Assembly (NCBI GenBank): GCA_900661335.1
Contig: CAACVY010000016.1
Coordinates: 1-43,485, forward strand
Source: an uncultured bacterium
GTDB lineage: Bacteria > Verrucomicrobiota > Kiritimatiellia > PWTM01
Length of the DNA stretch: 43,485 nt
Direction of reading: 5' to 3'
Made by a program: the position numbers and the translations under genes. Every line of letters begins with the position of its first letter. Positions within the stretch are counted from its first letter, which is position 1. Shown here one piece after another: positions 8,081-16,859 of this stretch. The notes under the pieces were generated by a model. It searched no databases. It worked only from the letters and a program-made list of their open reading frames with translations, and was not told the origin of the DNA.

Positions 8081-9480
8081 CGCGCACGTACGCAGAGTTC
8101 GTCCGGCAGCTCCACAACCACGTGCCCCAAAGGCAACCATCCTTGCGCATCCACTCCTTCAACCGCCAACCGAACGGACGGAGTCCGGTTATGCGCCGCA
8201 ACGACGCCCAGGGCGATCGCATGCCGCCCAGGTGGCCAGCGGCGGGTTTCCACTTGAACCTCCACCCGACGCTCGCCCGGCAGCCACCCTCGGATCGAAA
8301 CATCCGTAGACACTCGGTCCGCGGACTCGCCTTCTCCAATTCGGAGCGCGATTCGATCATCACGATACGGCGGCGCCACCCCGCGGTTGATCCACTCCAT
8401 GTCCAAACGGAATGGCTCGCCCGACCGTACATGGGCTGGAAAACGGACCTTACGCACAACCAGACGGTATCCCAGCTGTCGCAGGCACCGCTCCACTTCG
8501 GCCCGAGCGGCCGCGGGAATCGGCGCCGATTTATTGTTGATGTACGACGCATGACAACCTAGAGCGAAGCGAAAGATCGCGGCGACGTCCCAGCCTTTCT
8601 CGACCCACCGCCGCATGTCGAAACATGATTCGAACGCGACCGGGGCATATTTCCATGCGTCCCCAGCACCACCCCGAACAATTGCTTGAGGATAATAGTC
8701 CCGCATGTGATTCCAAGTTCGGCTGAACTCGCCCAGATCGCCCAAACAGTCCGCCCGCCAGCCCGCACCGCGCGAAATCCCGTACTGAAGCGCATTCAAC
8801 CCATTCGTGAGTTGCACGTCCACCGCGCCGATCAGCATCACTTTCGGCGTTCGTGGAAAAGCCTCGAAGTACGCGTCGATCACCGCATGGCACACCTCCG
8901 GCTGCGGCATGGGAATGCCAGTCCCACTCATGTGCCACTCGCCCCACAGGCCCACCGAGCCAATGTCGAGTACGTCCAAGTCCGGATGTCCGTCCAGCCG
9001 CTCTCCAATCTTGCGGATCAGCCGCGTGTGAAGCGCCAGCCATGGAACGTCGTTCATGTCTGGCGCCCAGAACGGACCTTCCTTCCCCAAATAACGGTAG
9101 CTTAGAAACTGGACTCCGTGATTGGTGAGCCAACTCGGGCTGTAGGAGGGCTGCCACTGAGAAGTCCCCGCGCACATGACCCGCAACGCCAGCCGCTGTC
9201 CGGCGCGACGAGCACGCGTAAGCAAATCTTCCAGCTTCGCGAACTGAATCTGGCCGTCTTCTGGTTCAAGGTCCGCCCAGGTCAGACGGAAGTACGCGGA
9301 GCCGCTCGGAAGTCCCTCCAACGCAGGATCGGAGTCCGCGAAGCGATGAAACGTTTGCCAACCCATGCCGGGGTTGGCCAATAGCGCGTCGCTTTCCCGG
9401 GGGATGAATTCCACCCACGCCGGCGGATTCGCCACAGCCATCACAGAGGCCGCCAGTAGTACCTGCATGTCAATCGCCAT
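8077..9480 (-). CDS. Secreted DUF4832 / glycoside hydrolase-like protein
   Basis: A 467-residue protein with a short N-terminal hydrophobic leader (MAIDMQVLLAASVMAVA), so it is probably exported. NPGMGWQTFHRF, FRLTWADLEPEDGQ and the barrel-like GSVGLWGEWHMSG match DUF4832 proteins, which carry a beta-galactosidase-like TIM barrel and a C-terminal beta-sandwich (about residue 340 on). The Trp-Gly-Glu-Trp-His stretch probably holds an acid residue of the active site. The substrate is unknown. Together with the sulfatase and lyase-like genes it suggests a polysaccharide diet. The stop overlaps the prmA GTG start. Confidence 0.8.
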   Translation of the reverse strand: MAIDMQVLLAASVMAVANPPAWVEFIPRESDALLANPGMGWQTFHRFADSDPALEGLPSGSAYFRLTWADLEPEDGQIQFAKLEDLLTRARRAGQRLALRVMCAGTSQWQPSYSPSWLTNHGVQFLSYRYLGKEGPFWAPDMNDVPWLALHTRLIRKIGERLDGHPDLDVLDIGSVGLWGEWHMSGTGIPMPQPEVCHAVIDAYFEAFPRTPKVMLIGAVDVQLTNGLNALQYGISRGAGWRADCLGDLGEFSRTWNHMRDYYPQAIVRGGAGDAWKYAPVAFESCFDMRRWVEKGWDVAAIFRFALGCHASYINNKSAPIPAAARAEVERCLRQLGYRLVVRKVRFPAHVRSGEPFRLDMEWINRGVAPPYRDDRIALRIGEGESADRVSTDVSIRGWLPGERRVEVQVETRRWPPGRHAIALGVVAAHNRTPSVRLAVEGVDAQGWLPLGHVVVELPDELCVRAR

Positions 9481-9489
9481 GAACTTATG

Positions 9490-9858
9490 CTAGCGAGTTG
9501 CCCGGCGCCTCGCCATCGATTGAGCCCGTCCAGCCGCGCATCTCGGCCGGCCATACACACTTGCTCGAAATTGACGTCCGGCGGTGGTCACAAATCCCGC
9601 ATTCTTCAACACCTGGATCACGGAAAGTACCCAAGGGAACCCGACGCAGGAGTACGCAGCCGCACCGTGCAATACAATGCCACGGTCGTATCTCACGGGT
9701 AGTCCCCACCACGTCCACCCCTCGAACCCAGAGTTTGTTCCAACCTCGAATAGCGCATGGGCAGATTCCTCGACATTCGATGGCCTGTGCGGACGCCGAC
9801 CATTTCTCGCACTACCGTCTCGGTCCTGCAGTTCAACACTCAGGTGAGATCCCATCAT
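9490..9858 (-). CDS. Possible hypothetical protein upstream of the DUF4832 gene
   Basis: A 122-residue frame ending 9 nt before the DUF4832 start, on the same strand. The central part (GWTWWGLPVRYDRG, then PWVLSVIQVLKNAGF) looks more protein-like than the neighbouring frames, and by eye its third positions are moderately G/C-rich. The first 35 residues and the Arg-rich tail look random, there is no clear Shine-Dalgarno sequence, and I recognise no family. It may be a small unknown gene, a gene remnant, or chance. If it is not a gene, the whole 9481-9927 gap is promoter DNA for the two divergent genes. Confidence 0.25.
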   Translation of the reverse strand: MMGSHLSVELQDRDGSARNGRRPHRPSNVEESAHALFEVGTNSGFEGWTWWGLPVRYDRGIVLHGAAAYSCVGFPWVLSVIQVLKNAGFVTTAGRQFRASVYGRPRCAAGRAQSMARRRATR

Positions 9859-9927
9859 CGCGGAGGACTCGCAAGTTGCCCCTTGAACGGTTTTCTGGTG
9901 TACTCATGCTGGAGGTCCAGAAGCGCC

Positions 9928-10842
9928 ATGTGGTACTACGCACGCGACGGGAAACCTGTAGGCCCCCTCGATAAAGTCGAGCTGTTGGAGCGCGCACGTC
10001 GAGGAGACTTTGGGCCGGACGACTACGTATGGCACCCAGACTTTGGAGCCGAATGGCGCCTTGCGCGAGATGTCGAAGGCATCTTCGAGTTCCCCGGCTT
10101 GGGACGGATGCTCGGAGGCACCGGCGGGACCACGCCCAACGCAGAACTGACCCGAAAGGCCCGAGAATCGCTTCGTGGCCACTGGCCTGCGGCCGTCGGT
10201 GCCACGCTCGTGTTTGGCGTACTAGTGTGCATCATCGCCGGCTTGGAGCTCGTTGCCAACGAGCTCCAACTTTGGTGGGCGAGTCTGATCAGCATTGTGC
10301 TGAACCCGATCATCACCGTGGGGTACTTGCGATTCCACAACCGCTTGATCCACCACGGTGAGGCAGACCTGAACGAGTTGTTCCGAGGCTTTCAATCATG
10401 GCTCGCTGCGCCCATCGCGTCTCTGATTACCGCAATTTTGGCCACTCTCTGGCTGATACTGTTCCTCGTTCCGGTCGGAGTCATTGCCTTCCTGCTCGGG
10501 GCTCGCCCGTTTCATGTTCCATTCGGACATGAGAGAGCTGGAGGGGTAGTTCTTTTCCTTGTGCTTTTGTTGTTTGCATACGCCATTTGGATCGGGCTCC
10601 GTTATTCGATGGTGTTGCCTGTCATCGCGGACGACTCGGCGGCGGGCCCGCTCGAAGCCGTTCGACGAGGCGTACGGTTGGTACGCGGACACTATTGGAA
10701 ACTGTTGTGCTTCAACCTTCGGTACCTCGGGTGGTTTGTGCTCGCCACAATTCCCTGCGGTCTTGGCTTCTTCTGGGCTGTTCCGTACTACTTCGCTGGG
10801 CTGATGCATTTTTATAACGACCTTAAACCCCCGGCAGAGTGA
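9928..10842 (+). CDS. GYF_2-domain membrane protein with DUF975-like region
   Basis: A 304-residue membrane protein. Residues 1-55 form a GYF_2 (DUF4339) domain, seen as MWYYARDGKPVGPLDKVEL and VWHPDFGAEWRLA. GYF folds bind proline-rich peptides. Residues 75-300 form about six helices with a GVRLVRGHYWKLL stretch after a charged loop, similar to the DUF975 / glycerophosphodiesterase-membrane families. The longer frame from 9757 was rejected because GGAGGT at 9911-9916 sits 11 nt before the ATG at 9928, exactly where the GYF domain begins. Its function is unknown. It lies upstream of the membrane protease gene. Confidence 0.72.
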   Translation: MWYYARDGKPVGPLDKVELLERARRGDFGPDDYVWHPDFGAEWRLARDVEGIFEFPGLGRMLGGTGGTTPNAELTRKARESLRGHWPAAVGATLVFGVLVCIIAGLELVANELQLWWASLISIVLNPIITVGYLRFHNRLIHHGEADLNELFRGFQSWLAAPIASLITAILATLWLILFLVPVGVIAFLLGARPFHVPFGHERAGGVVLFLVLLLFAYAIWIGLRYSMVLPVIADDSAAGPLEAVRRGVRLVRGHYWKLLCFNLRYLGWFVLATIPCGLGFFWAVPYYFAGLMHFYNDLKPPAE

Positions 10843-10950
10843 GCACGACCGAATGAATAGACTCGAATGTGCACAACCTACTTGGGACCACCGCCCAGTG
10901 CTACATCCTTGCCGAATCGTTCGCGGCTGCGCACGAGATCGCGGGCCGAG

Positions 10951-11601
10951 ATGGGATCGGTCGTGAACCTGTTTCTTTTTCGGCTATTCGAATCTCCGTG
11001 GGACTACCTTTCTTGGGTTCTCCTGGTCGCGTTCGCCGTGTGCGTCCACGAGTACGCCCACGCGCGCGTCGCACTCTGGCGCGGCGATCCTACCGCTGCA
11101 GACCAAGGACATCTCACTCTCGATCCCACGGTTCAGATGGGCTGGCCTTCGATCATCACACTGCTGTTCTTCGGCATCGCGTGGGGCGCAGTGCCAATCA
11201 ACCCCGCCCGATTACGCAAAACGGATCAGATCGCGGTCGCCCTGGCGGGTCCTTTGGCCAACTTCGCTCTTTCGATCCTTTTCGCGGGCGTAGGCGCGGG
11301 GTTGCTGCGCACGGGAGTGGTCGAGCGAGTCGAAGGCGCGCCATGGTTGGCGGTTACCGCCGCCCGAGCTAACGCAACGCTCATGGTGTTCAACTTGCTT
11401 CCCTTGCCATCGTTGGACGGATGGCAGGCACTTTGCGCCTGCGTTCCAGCGTTGGCGAACTTGGAGCGCGCGCAGGGTGCCCTGATCCAATGGTGGGTCT
11501 TAATGCTTCTCTTTTTCACGCCGTTATTTAGCTGGGTCTGGTCCGGAGGTGACTTCATCGCGAGCTGGGTCCTGTTCGGGTGGATGAACCTGCTGCACTG
11601 A
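10951..11601 (+). CDS. Site-2 protease family metalloprotease (M50)
   Basis: A 216-residue intramembrane zinc protease. The zinc site HEYAH (residues 33-37) sits in the first helix, and the third ligand is in NLLPLPSLDG (Asp156). GPLANF lies between them, as in other short M50 proteins of the SpoIVFB-like group without a PDZ domain. Such enzymes cut membrane-bound substrates, often regulators. The natural substrate is unknown. The frame extends upstream to 10867, but the added residues are not family-like. ATG 10951 is used, and GTG 10963 would be nearly equivalent. It lies 108 nt after the GYF gene, possibly in the same transcript. Confidence 0.85.
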   Translation: MGSVVNLFLFRLFESPWDYLSWVLLVAFAVCVHEYAHARVALWRGDPTAADQGHLTLDPTVQMGWPSIITLLFFGIAWGAVPINPARLRKTDQIAVALAGPLANFALSILFAGVGAGLLRTGVVERVEGAPWLAVTAARANATLMVFNLLPLPSLDGWQALCACVPALANLERAQGALIQWWVLMLLFFTPLFSWVWSGGDFIASWVLFGWMNLLH

Positions 11602-11699
11602 CGCTCGACCGGTTCGGGAGAAAGGCATTCCATCGGTGCTATGGAGTGCTTCCTGGCCTTGCAGCCAGTCCCAAGCATGATAATAAAATTCTTGTAAAT

Positions 11700-11714
11700 C
11701 GACCCGCAGGGTCG
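11700..11714 (+). promoter_or_regulatory. Stem-loop in the leader of the heparinase-like gene
   Basis: CGACCC and GGGTCG form a perfect 6-bp stem around a 3-nt loop, 10 nt before the AAAGGAG ribosome site. An AT-rich patch just upstream (11678-11699, with TAATAAAAT) may be the -10 region of the promoter. The hairpin would then be at the very 5' end of the mRNA. Confidence 0.3.
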
Positions 11715-11738
11715 AGGCCATGACCGAAAGGAGTTGTC

Positions 11739-13451
11739 ATGAAGCCATCATTGCTGTTCCTCGGAGCCATATGGCTTTCCCATGTCATGTTATGTGGGGG
11801 CGCAGACGCGACTTGGCCGGCGCCCGTTCCCGGTCACGTCCCCGTCCAACCCGGGGAACATCCGCGACTGTTGTTCCGCCGAGGCGATCTGCCTGCATTG
11901 CGTCAGCGAATGAAAACTCCCGAGGGGCAAGCACTTCTGAAGCGGTTGTGCCAACAGCTGAACGGGGGCGATGGCCGGTCCCTGCCGTCCCAGTCGACCG
12001 CCAAAGGACGCCCCGCGGCGGACGGAGCCGGACCATTAGAGAAAGCGCCGGTTGGCAGCGTGATGACGATGTCGCATGTGGCAGGGTATGGGTTTTTGTA
12101 CCAGCTGACCCAAGACCCCCTCTACGCGCGCCTTGCCCGTGAAGCGATGGAACGGGCCCTGGAAGGGTACCGAGACCGCGATCAACGGTATAGCTTTCGT
12201 CAGCCTTTCGGCGCGCTTCGCGCTGGGCCATCGCTCGGCTGGTACGCGTTGGGCTATGACCTGGCCTACGATGGATGGGATCCCGAATTCCGCCAAAAGG
12301 TGGCCCGTGAAATTGAACAGTACAATGAAGGTGAATGGTGTAGCCTGGCCGAACTGGCCGCCGGCCGACGCCATCATCCAGGATCTAATCACTGGGGGAT
12401 GCAGGTGGGCGGTGCCGCCCTCGCGTTGCTCGCCATTATGGGGGATGACGGCGTGAACGCGGATCGAATTCGAGACCTCCTCAAGACCAGCGAGCGGTCG
12501 ATGATCCGGTGCATGACCGAAGGATTCGGTGATGGCGGGTTTTTCGCGGAAGGGGACGGAACCGGCTCCATGGCCAGCCACATCGTGTTTCTGCCCGCGT
12601 TGCAGGCGTGGCGCGTGGCGGCTGGAAAGGATTTTGTTCGCCCTCGTCCTAACGCCCAATGGATGGCGCTGCGATGGTTCTTCCTCGCACAGGCCCACGC
12701 CGGCGAAGCCATCTTTCTCCCACGGCGGGGCGGTTATCCCCACAACGTCTGGGCACGCGATACGCTGAGCGGGGGCGGCTACTTCGGCATTGCCATGGGC
12801 ATTCTCGACGACGACCAGCGGGCCGCCGTCGCTTGGTACTACGACCACTTTGGTTTCCGTGCCGCCGATGAACGGGCCGGAACGCCGTTCGACTCTGTAT
12901 CGCCCTATCCGCATCACACGATTCTCTCGTTCGTCAACTGGTGTTGGGATCGGCCCGCCCGCCCCATGGACGAGGTGCTACCGCACGCATTTCACGACTC
13001 CAAGTGGAAGTTCTATGCTTGGCGCAATCGGTGGCAGGACGAAAACGACGTCATCATCTCGATTCTCACCCACACGGCCAAAGGATTCATGAAAGCCTCG
13101 GCCGAAACCACGTTGAGCATCCTGACGCAAAAACGTTCGACAACCTGGGGAACCATCCAAGGCGGATTCGTGGATCAGTTTCAGCCCCGACCGGACGGCA
13201 CCACTATTCTCAAAACGGGCAATGGGTCATGCCTGGCGGTAGATTTTTCTCGCGCCAGCGGCGCCGACGTCATGCTCGTGCTGGCGGGTCCCAGTGCGCC
13301 CCCGAAAAACTCGTACGAGCTTCACGGCGTTCGTTTCAGCTTCCACTTCCCCGTGGGCCCGGCGCCGTCCATTCAAGTCCAGGCTGACGGATTGCATGTG
13401 GGACAACAGCTCGTCGGTTGGGATGGGGAACGGATTACCTTGGCTCGCTAG
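11739..13451 (+). CDS. Secreted heparinase II/III-like polysaccharide lyase-fold protein
   Basis: A 570-residue protein with a clear signal peptide (MKPSLLFLGAIWLSHVMLCGG), preceded by AAAGGAG 7 nt before the ATG. After QPGEHPRLLFRRGDLPALR, which is typical of exported alpha-toroid lyases, come helical repeats with GSNHWGMQVGG, GFGDGGFFAEGDGTG and YPHHTILSFVNW, whose Asn, His and Tyr residues could be catalytic. The C-terminal 130 residues look like the beta-sandwich of the heparinase II/III family. Members cleave acidic polysaccharides such as alginate or glycosaminoglycans by elimination. The substrate cannot be read from sequence. A hydrolase or non-catalytic role is possible. Confidence 0.7.
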   Translation: MKPSLLFLGAIWLSHVMLCGGADATWPAPVPGHVPVQPGEHPRLLFRRGDLPALRQRMKTPEGQALLKRLCQQLNGGDGRSLPSQSTAKGRPAADGAGPLEKAPVGSVMTMSHVAGYGFLYQLTQDPLYARLAREAMERALEGYRDRDQRYSFRQPFGALRAGPSLGWYALGYDLAYDGWDPEFRQKVAREIEQYNEGEWCSLAELAAGRRHHPGSNHWGMQVGGAALALLAIMGDDGVNADRIRDLLKTSERSMIRCMTEGFGDGGFFAEGDGTGSMASHIVFLPALQAWRVAAGKDFVRPRPNAQWMALRWFFLAQAHAGEAIFLPRRGGYPHNVWARDTLSGGGYFGIAMGILDDDQRAAVAWYYDHFGFRAADERAGTPFDSVSPYPHHTILSFVNWCWDRPARPMDEVLPHAFHDSKWKFYAWRNRWQDENDVIISILTHTAKGFMKASAETTLSILTQKRSTTWGTIQGGFVDQFQPRPDGTTILKTGNGSCLAVDFSRASGADVMLVLAGPSAPPKNSYELHGVRFSFHFPVGPAPSIQVQADGLHVGQQLVGWDGERITLAR

Positions 13452-13510
13452 CCGGCCGTCCACGGCTCGAGCCGAACCGACAATCCGACCGCGCGTGCGA
13501 GACGTTCCGC

Positions 13511-14692
13511 TTACGAGGTCAACGGCCGAACCATAATTGCCCGGGCTGGCCGAGTGGGGCACTCTTGTTCGCATGCCCCGCAGCCGGTGCACTGCTCCCG
13601 ATGAACTACCACTCGGGAGTCGAATACATCCGTCTGCACGCGTATCGCATCGTAGGGGCACGCCGACACGCAACGCCCACACTCTCGCCCCTCCGTCAGC
13701 CAACACGCGGCCACGGCCACCTCAGCCACCCCGATGGGGTGCATTCGTTTCGCCTCGGTGGTTGTGATGGATTGAAGAGCCCCACTTGGACAAACCTGGG
13801 TGCAACGAACGCACTGCGGGAGACAGTACCCTCGGTCAAATACCACTCGCGGCGTGAGCCAAGAGGACGGACCATGCCGACCCGTGTCAGGCACGATAAT
13901 TCTCGTCGGGCAAGCGTGAACACAAGCTCCGCAGCGCCAGCACATTGCGCGGAACCATTCCTCGGGCAACGCCCCCGGTGGCCGAATCAGTCGAACTCCG
14001 GCCCTCGCAGAGCGGACCTGATGGCCGCCGGTCCCCACACCAAGGATCGCGGCCACAAGTCCCTGCATCCAATGCCGGCGCGACCACCGGCCATGCCCAA
14101 CGCTCCCGCTCGGAGTCGTCTCCCTGTGGAGAACCTTCAGCGCATCCTGCAACGCGCCCAGGGGACACCATGAGCGACACCAATCTCGCGGCCATAACAG
14201 CGAGACGACCAGTGGAAGCGCCACAAGGTGCCATACCCATGCCGTGTCCCAGGTGGGCTGCCGTATCAGCCGTGCCGCACATCCAGTCAACACAAATAGA
14301 TCTACGGCGGCCACCCATGTCACGCCGACGATGCTCAAACCTAGACCAAATGCCAGAAGCCAACTTCCGACGGGCCACTTAGGCCCTCCAGGGCGGCCAC
14401 ATACGCGCGACAGGAAATCCACCATAGGCCCGAGCGGACAACACCAACGGCATATCGGCCGTGCGTGGATCATCATGAGCACCCCCAAGAAAAAGGCCAC
14501 ACCGACCGTCACGGAAATCGTTCGTCTGGCGAGCGTGCTTACGAGCGCCACCAACGGACTTGCATGATCCAACGCCCGCTGCCATGAAGCCGGCAATTGG
14601 ATCCAGTGCAAGACCACCCAAAGCACCAACACCAGCCAGCGCCAATCCAACCTGTAGGCTCGCCGCGGTTCGGAACTCCGACGCGGCTCCAT
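13511..14692 (-). CDS. NapH/NapG-like membrane 4Fe-4S protein
   Basis: About 393 residues. The first half has four or so membrane helices and two Cys-Pro cluster motifs typical of NapH (CRWCCP near 81-85, CRSWCP near 172-177). Around residue 204 comes SRRHWMQGLVAA, a twin-arginine motif with a hydrophobic stretch, and then four ferredoxin motifs (CWRCGACVHACP, CVRCTQVCP, CGRCVSACP, CTGCGACEQECP) as in NapG/MauM ferredoxins. So it looks like a NapH-NapG fusion that takes electrons from quinol to a ferredoxin domain on the outer face. ATG 14692 leaves a 4-nt gap after the flavoprotein gene. No nitrate reductase is present, so the partner is probably that flavoprotein. Confidence 0.82.
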   Translation of the reverse strand: MEPRRSSEPRRAYRLDWRWLVLVLWVVLHWIQLPASWQRALDHASPLVALVSTLARRTISVTVGVAFFLGVLMMIHARPICRWCCPLGPMVDFLSRVCGRPGGPKWPVGSWLLAFGLGLSIVGVTWVAAVDLFVLTGCAARLIRQPTWDTAWVWHLVALPLVVSLLWPRDWCRSWCPLGALQDALKVLHRETTPSGSVGHGRWSRRHWMQGLVAAILGVGTGGHQVRSARAGVRLIRPPGALPEEWFRAMCWRCGACVHACPTRIIVPDTGRHGPSSWLTPRVVFDRGYCLPQCVRCTQVCPSGALQSITTTEAKRMHPIGVAEVAVAACWLTEGRECGRCVSACPYDAIRVQTDVFDSRVVVHREQCTGCGACEQECPTRPARAIMVRPLTS

Positions 14693-14696
14693 GGGC

Positions 14697-16064
14697 TCAA
14701 CCAAGGTACGCACCTTGCTGCCGCAATAAACCCTGCAACCGCCCGATGTCTACGTGTCGCGGCTCGCAGCGGTCCTGCACGCACAGCGCGGCCGCTGCGC
14801 CCGCCGCGTGTCCGGTCACTAGGCACGCTGCGATCAACCTCATGCTCTCAATGAGCTTTTCATCCACGCAAACGCAACGGCCGGCGGCGAGTAGACCGTC
14901 CAACCGCTTGGGCACCAGCACACCATACGGAATCGGCCACTGTGGCCCGCGCCCGGCGTCGGCGCCTCCCACGCCGATCGTGTCTGGAAACGTCCGGCTT
15001 TCCCGAGCCTCGGTGCGCGTCAGCTGCTTCATGCCGACCAGTGTACGGCTGATCCTTACCCCCAGTTGCGGAGCAATGTCCAGCAAAAATAGGGCCTCGC
15101 CTCCGGGCTGCTTCCGCAACGCTTGCACCCGTTCCCAAATGGCTCGACGGTGCTGAATCTCGAGGCGCGTCAATTCCCTGACATCCAACGCGTTCGAACT
15201 CGGCCCCCGTAGGTTCACCCACGTTACCGAGGGATGCGGCGTAATACTGCCCAAGTTACCGAATCCTGCGGACTTCAGACGTTCGCGATCTGCTCGGTCC
15301 ACGTTCCCTAGCCGATGCACCAAGCCGATCGCATGCAACCGCTGCTCATGCTCCGCGCCTGCGGCCGCAAAGATATCCCCATCGCCAGTGGCGTCCACTA
15401 AAATCTTGGCGAGGATTGCATGCCGACCAGACTTTCCATCCACCACAACTCCGCAGGGGCGCTCCCCATCCATGACGACATCTGTCGCCCACGAGTGGAA
15501 CAGGACGCGCACCCCTGCTTCGGACACCATCTCATCCATCACGATCTTCGTCGCTTCCGGATCCACCGTGGGGTTCGCGCGGTCCTCGCCATAGTTCACA
15601 ATGGCGCCATCGAGCTTCGATAGCCGCGCCAATAGCTCGTCCCCGATTCCGCGAAGTGTTTTTTGGAGCTTCCCTTGGACGACAGCGTGCGTGCCCATCA
15701 CCAGCAGCACCATCCCCCCAGTCCACAACCCGCCGAAATAGCCATAGCGTTCGATCAGTGTTGTACGTACTCCCGCTCGAGCCGCCGCCACGGCCGCGGC
15801 AAATCCGGCGGCGCCACCGCCAACCACCAAAACGTCAGTCTCTTCCAACACCGGCAACGGCCGCTGGGGCTGGACCACACCCTCCGAAGTCCGGATCGCT
15901 GGATACCTTGGACGGGAGGAAACTGGCACCGGTTCCAGTTCTCGCGCGCCGGCCTGCGCCGGCCTCTCTTCGGCCACCACCCACCGCGCCAACGGCGCGC
16001 CGAGTCCGGCTACAGCCATCCCTCGCAAGACATCCCGCCGAGATACGCGTCGTACTCCTGCCAT
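14697..16064 (-). CDS. Tat-exported FAD-dependent oxidoreductase
   Basis: A 455-residue flavoprotein. A twin-arginine signal (SRRDVLRGMAVAG) lies at residues 8-20, followed by a Pro-rich spacer. The FAD-binding Rossmann motif is VLVVGGGAAGFAAAVAAARAG with ERYGYFGG, then ILVDATGDGD and, near the end, LLAAGRCVCVDE, all marks of the FAD_oxidored (PF12831) family. This group reduces or oxidises unsaturated or hydroxylated substrates and is common in exported proteins of PVC bacteria. It is the first gene of a two-gene unit with the NapGH-like protein. The substrate is unknown. Confidence 0.85.
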   Translation of the reverse strand: MAGVRRVSRRDVLRGMAVAGLGAPLARWVVAEERPAQAGARELEPVPVSSRPRYPAIRTSEGVVQPQRPLPVLEETDVLVVGGGAAGFAAAVAAARAGVRTTLIERYGYFGGLWTGGMVLLVMGTHAVVQGKLQKTLRGIGDELLARLSKLDGAIVNYGEDRANPTVDPEATKIVMDEMVSEAGVRVLFHSWATDVVMDGERPCGVVVDGKSGRHAILAKILVDATGDGDIFAAAGAEHEQRLHAIGLVHRLGNVDRADRERLKSAGFGNLGSITPHPSVTWVNLRGPSSNALDVRELTRLEIQHRRAIWERVQALRKQPGGEALFLLDIAPQLGVRISRTLVGMKQLTRTEARESRTFPDTIGVGGADAGRGPQWPIPYGVLVPKRLDGLLAAGRCVCVDEKLIESMRLIAACLVTGHAAGAAAALCVQDRCEPRHVDIGRLQGLLRQQGAYLG

Positions 16065-16218
16065 CGAACTATCCCCCTTGGTGTGGGCGAGTATACCGTG
16101 CGCTCATGGGCATCAGCAAACCTCCGCAGATGTTACGTGCACTTCAGGCCCACCTTGGCCTCATGCAGACACCATCCATTGGCACGGAACTGCTCCCGGA
16201 AGGCTGAAGAGCCCAGGG

Positions 16219-16746
16219 TCACACCCGCGGGGGCACATCGACGCCCGAGGCGGCTTGTCCTATGCCATGGACGCTCCGATTCCGCCAAGGCAAGGTCTCC
16301 AAAATGTCCGGGAGTTGTTCCACAAACGCGCGGATCTGATCCCGTACCCGCCGGTACGACTCCAGTGCTTCTTCCTCGCTACGTGCGTGCGCAGCCAGTC
16401 GAGGCGGATCTTCAAAACCCATGTGAACGACTTTCGTCCCACTAAGAAACACCGGGCACGACTCACGCGCGTGGTCGCACACGGTGACGACCCAGTCAAA
16501 CGGGATCGTTCGCAGCTCGTCCACGTGTTTGGAACGTTGGTTCGAAATATCGACGCCCGCCTCCCGCATAACACGTACCGCTCGGGGATCCAAGCCACAG
16601 GGTGCGATCCCGGCAGAGTACGCTTCCACCACATCGCCCTTCAACGCTCGCGCCCACCCCTCCGCCATTTGGCTGCGGCACGAATTGCCTGTGCACAAAA
16701 AGAGAACACGGATCTTTCGACCTCCACGCAGTGCAGGTTCGTTCAT
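16219..16746 (-). CDS. arsC: Arsenate reductase, thioredoxin-coupled low-MW phosphatase type
   Basis: A 175-residue cytoplasmic enzyme that reduces arsenate to arsenite. The phosphatase-type loop is CTGNSCR (Cys18-Arg24). Cys90 and Cys97 (VVTVCDHARESCP) complete the relay. The spacing of 72 and 7 residues from Cys18 to Cys90 to Cys97 equals that of the three catalytic Cys of Bacillus/Staphylococcus ArsC, which supports real arsenate reductase activity over a tyrosine phosphatase. ATG 16746 (MNEPAL) is taken, and an ATG five codons upstream is possible. It lies last in a metalloid module. Confidence 0.88.
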   Translation of the reverse strand: MNEPALRGGRKIRVLFLCTGNSCRSQMAEGWARALKGDVVEAYSAGIAPCGLDPRAVRVMREAGVDISNQRSKHVDELRTIPFDWVVTVCDHARESCPVFLSGTKVVHMGFEDPPRLAAHARSEEEALESYRRVRDQIRAFVEQLPDILETLPWRNRSVHGIGQAASGVDVPPRV

Positions 16747-16859
16747 GGTTGACGATTCCAACGAGTCCCCAATCTTTGGACGGCGAAACGGCTACCTTTT
16801 CCAATGCTTCGACACATGCGGCCCCACACAACCGGCCCGCCGTGGGTTTTGAGCCGCAG

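Noticed and set aside
7460-8257. 265-codon plus-strand frame
   Set aside because: Antisense to prmA and DUF4832 genes, no recognisable protein pattern.
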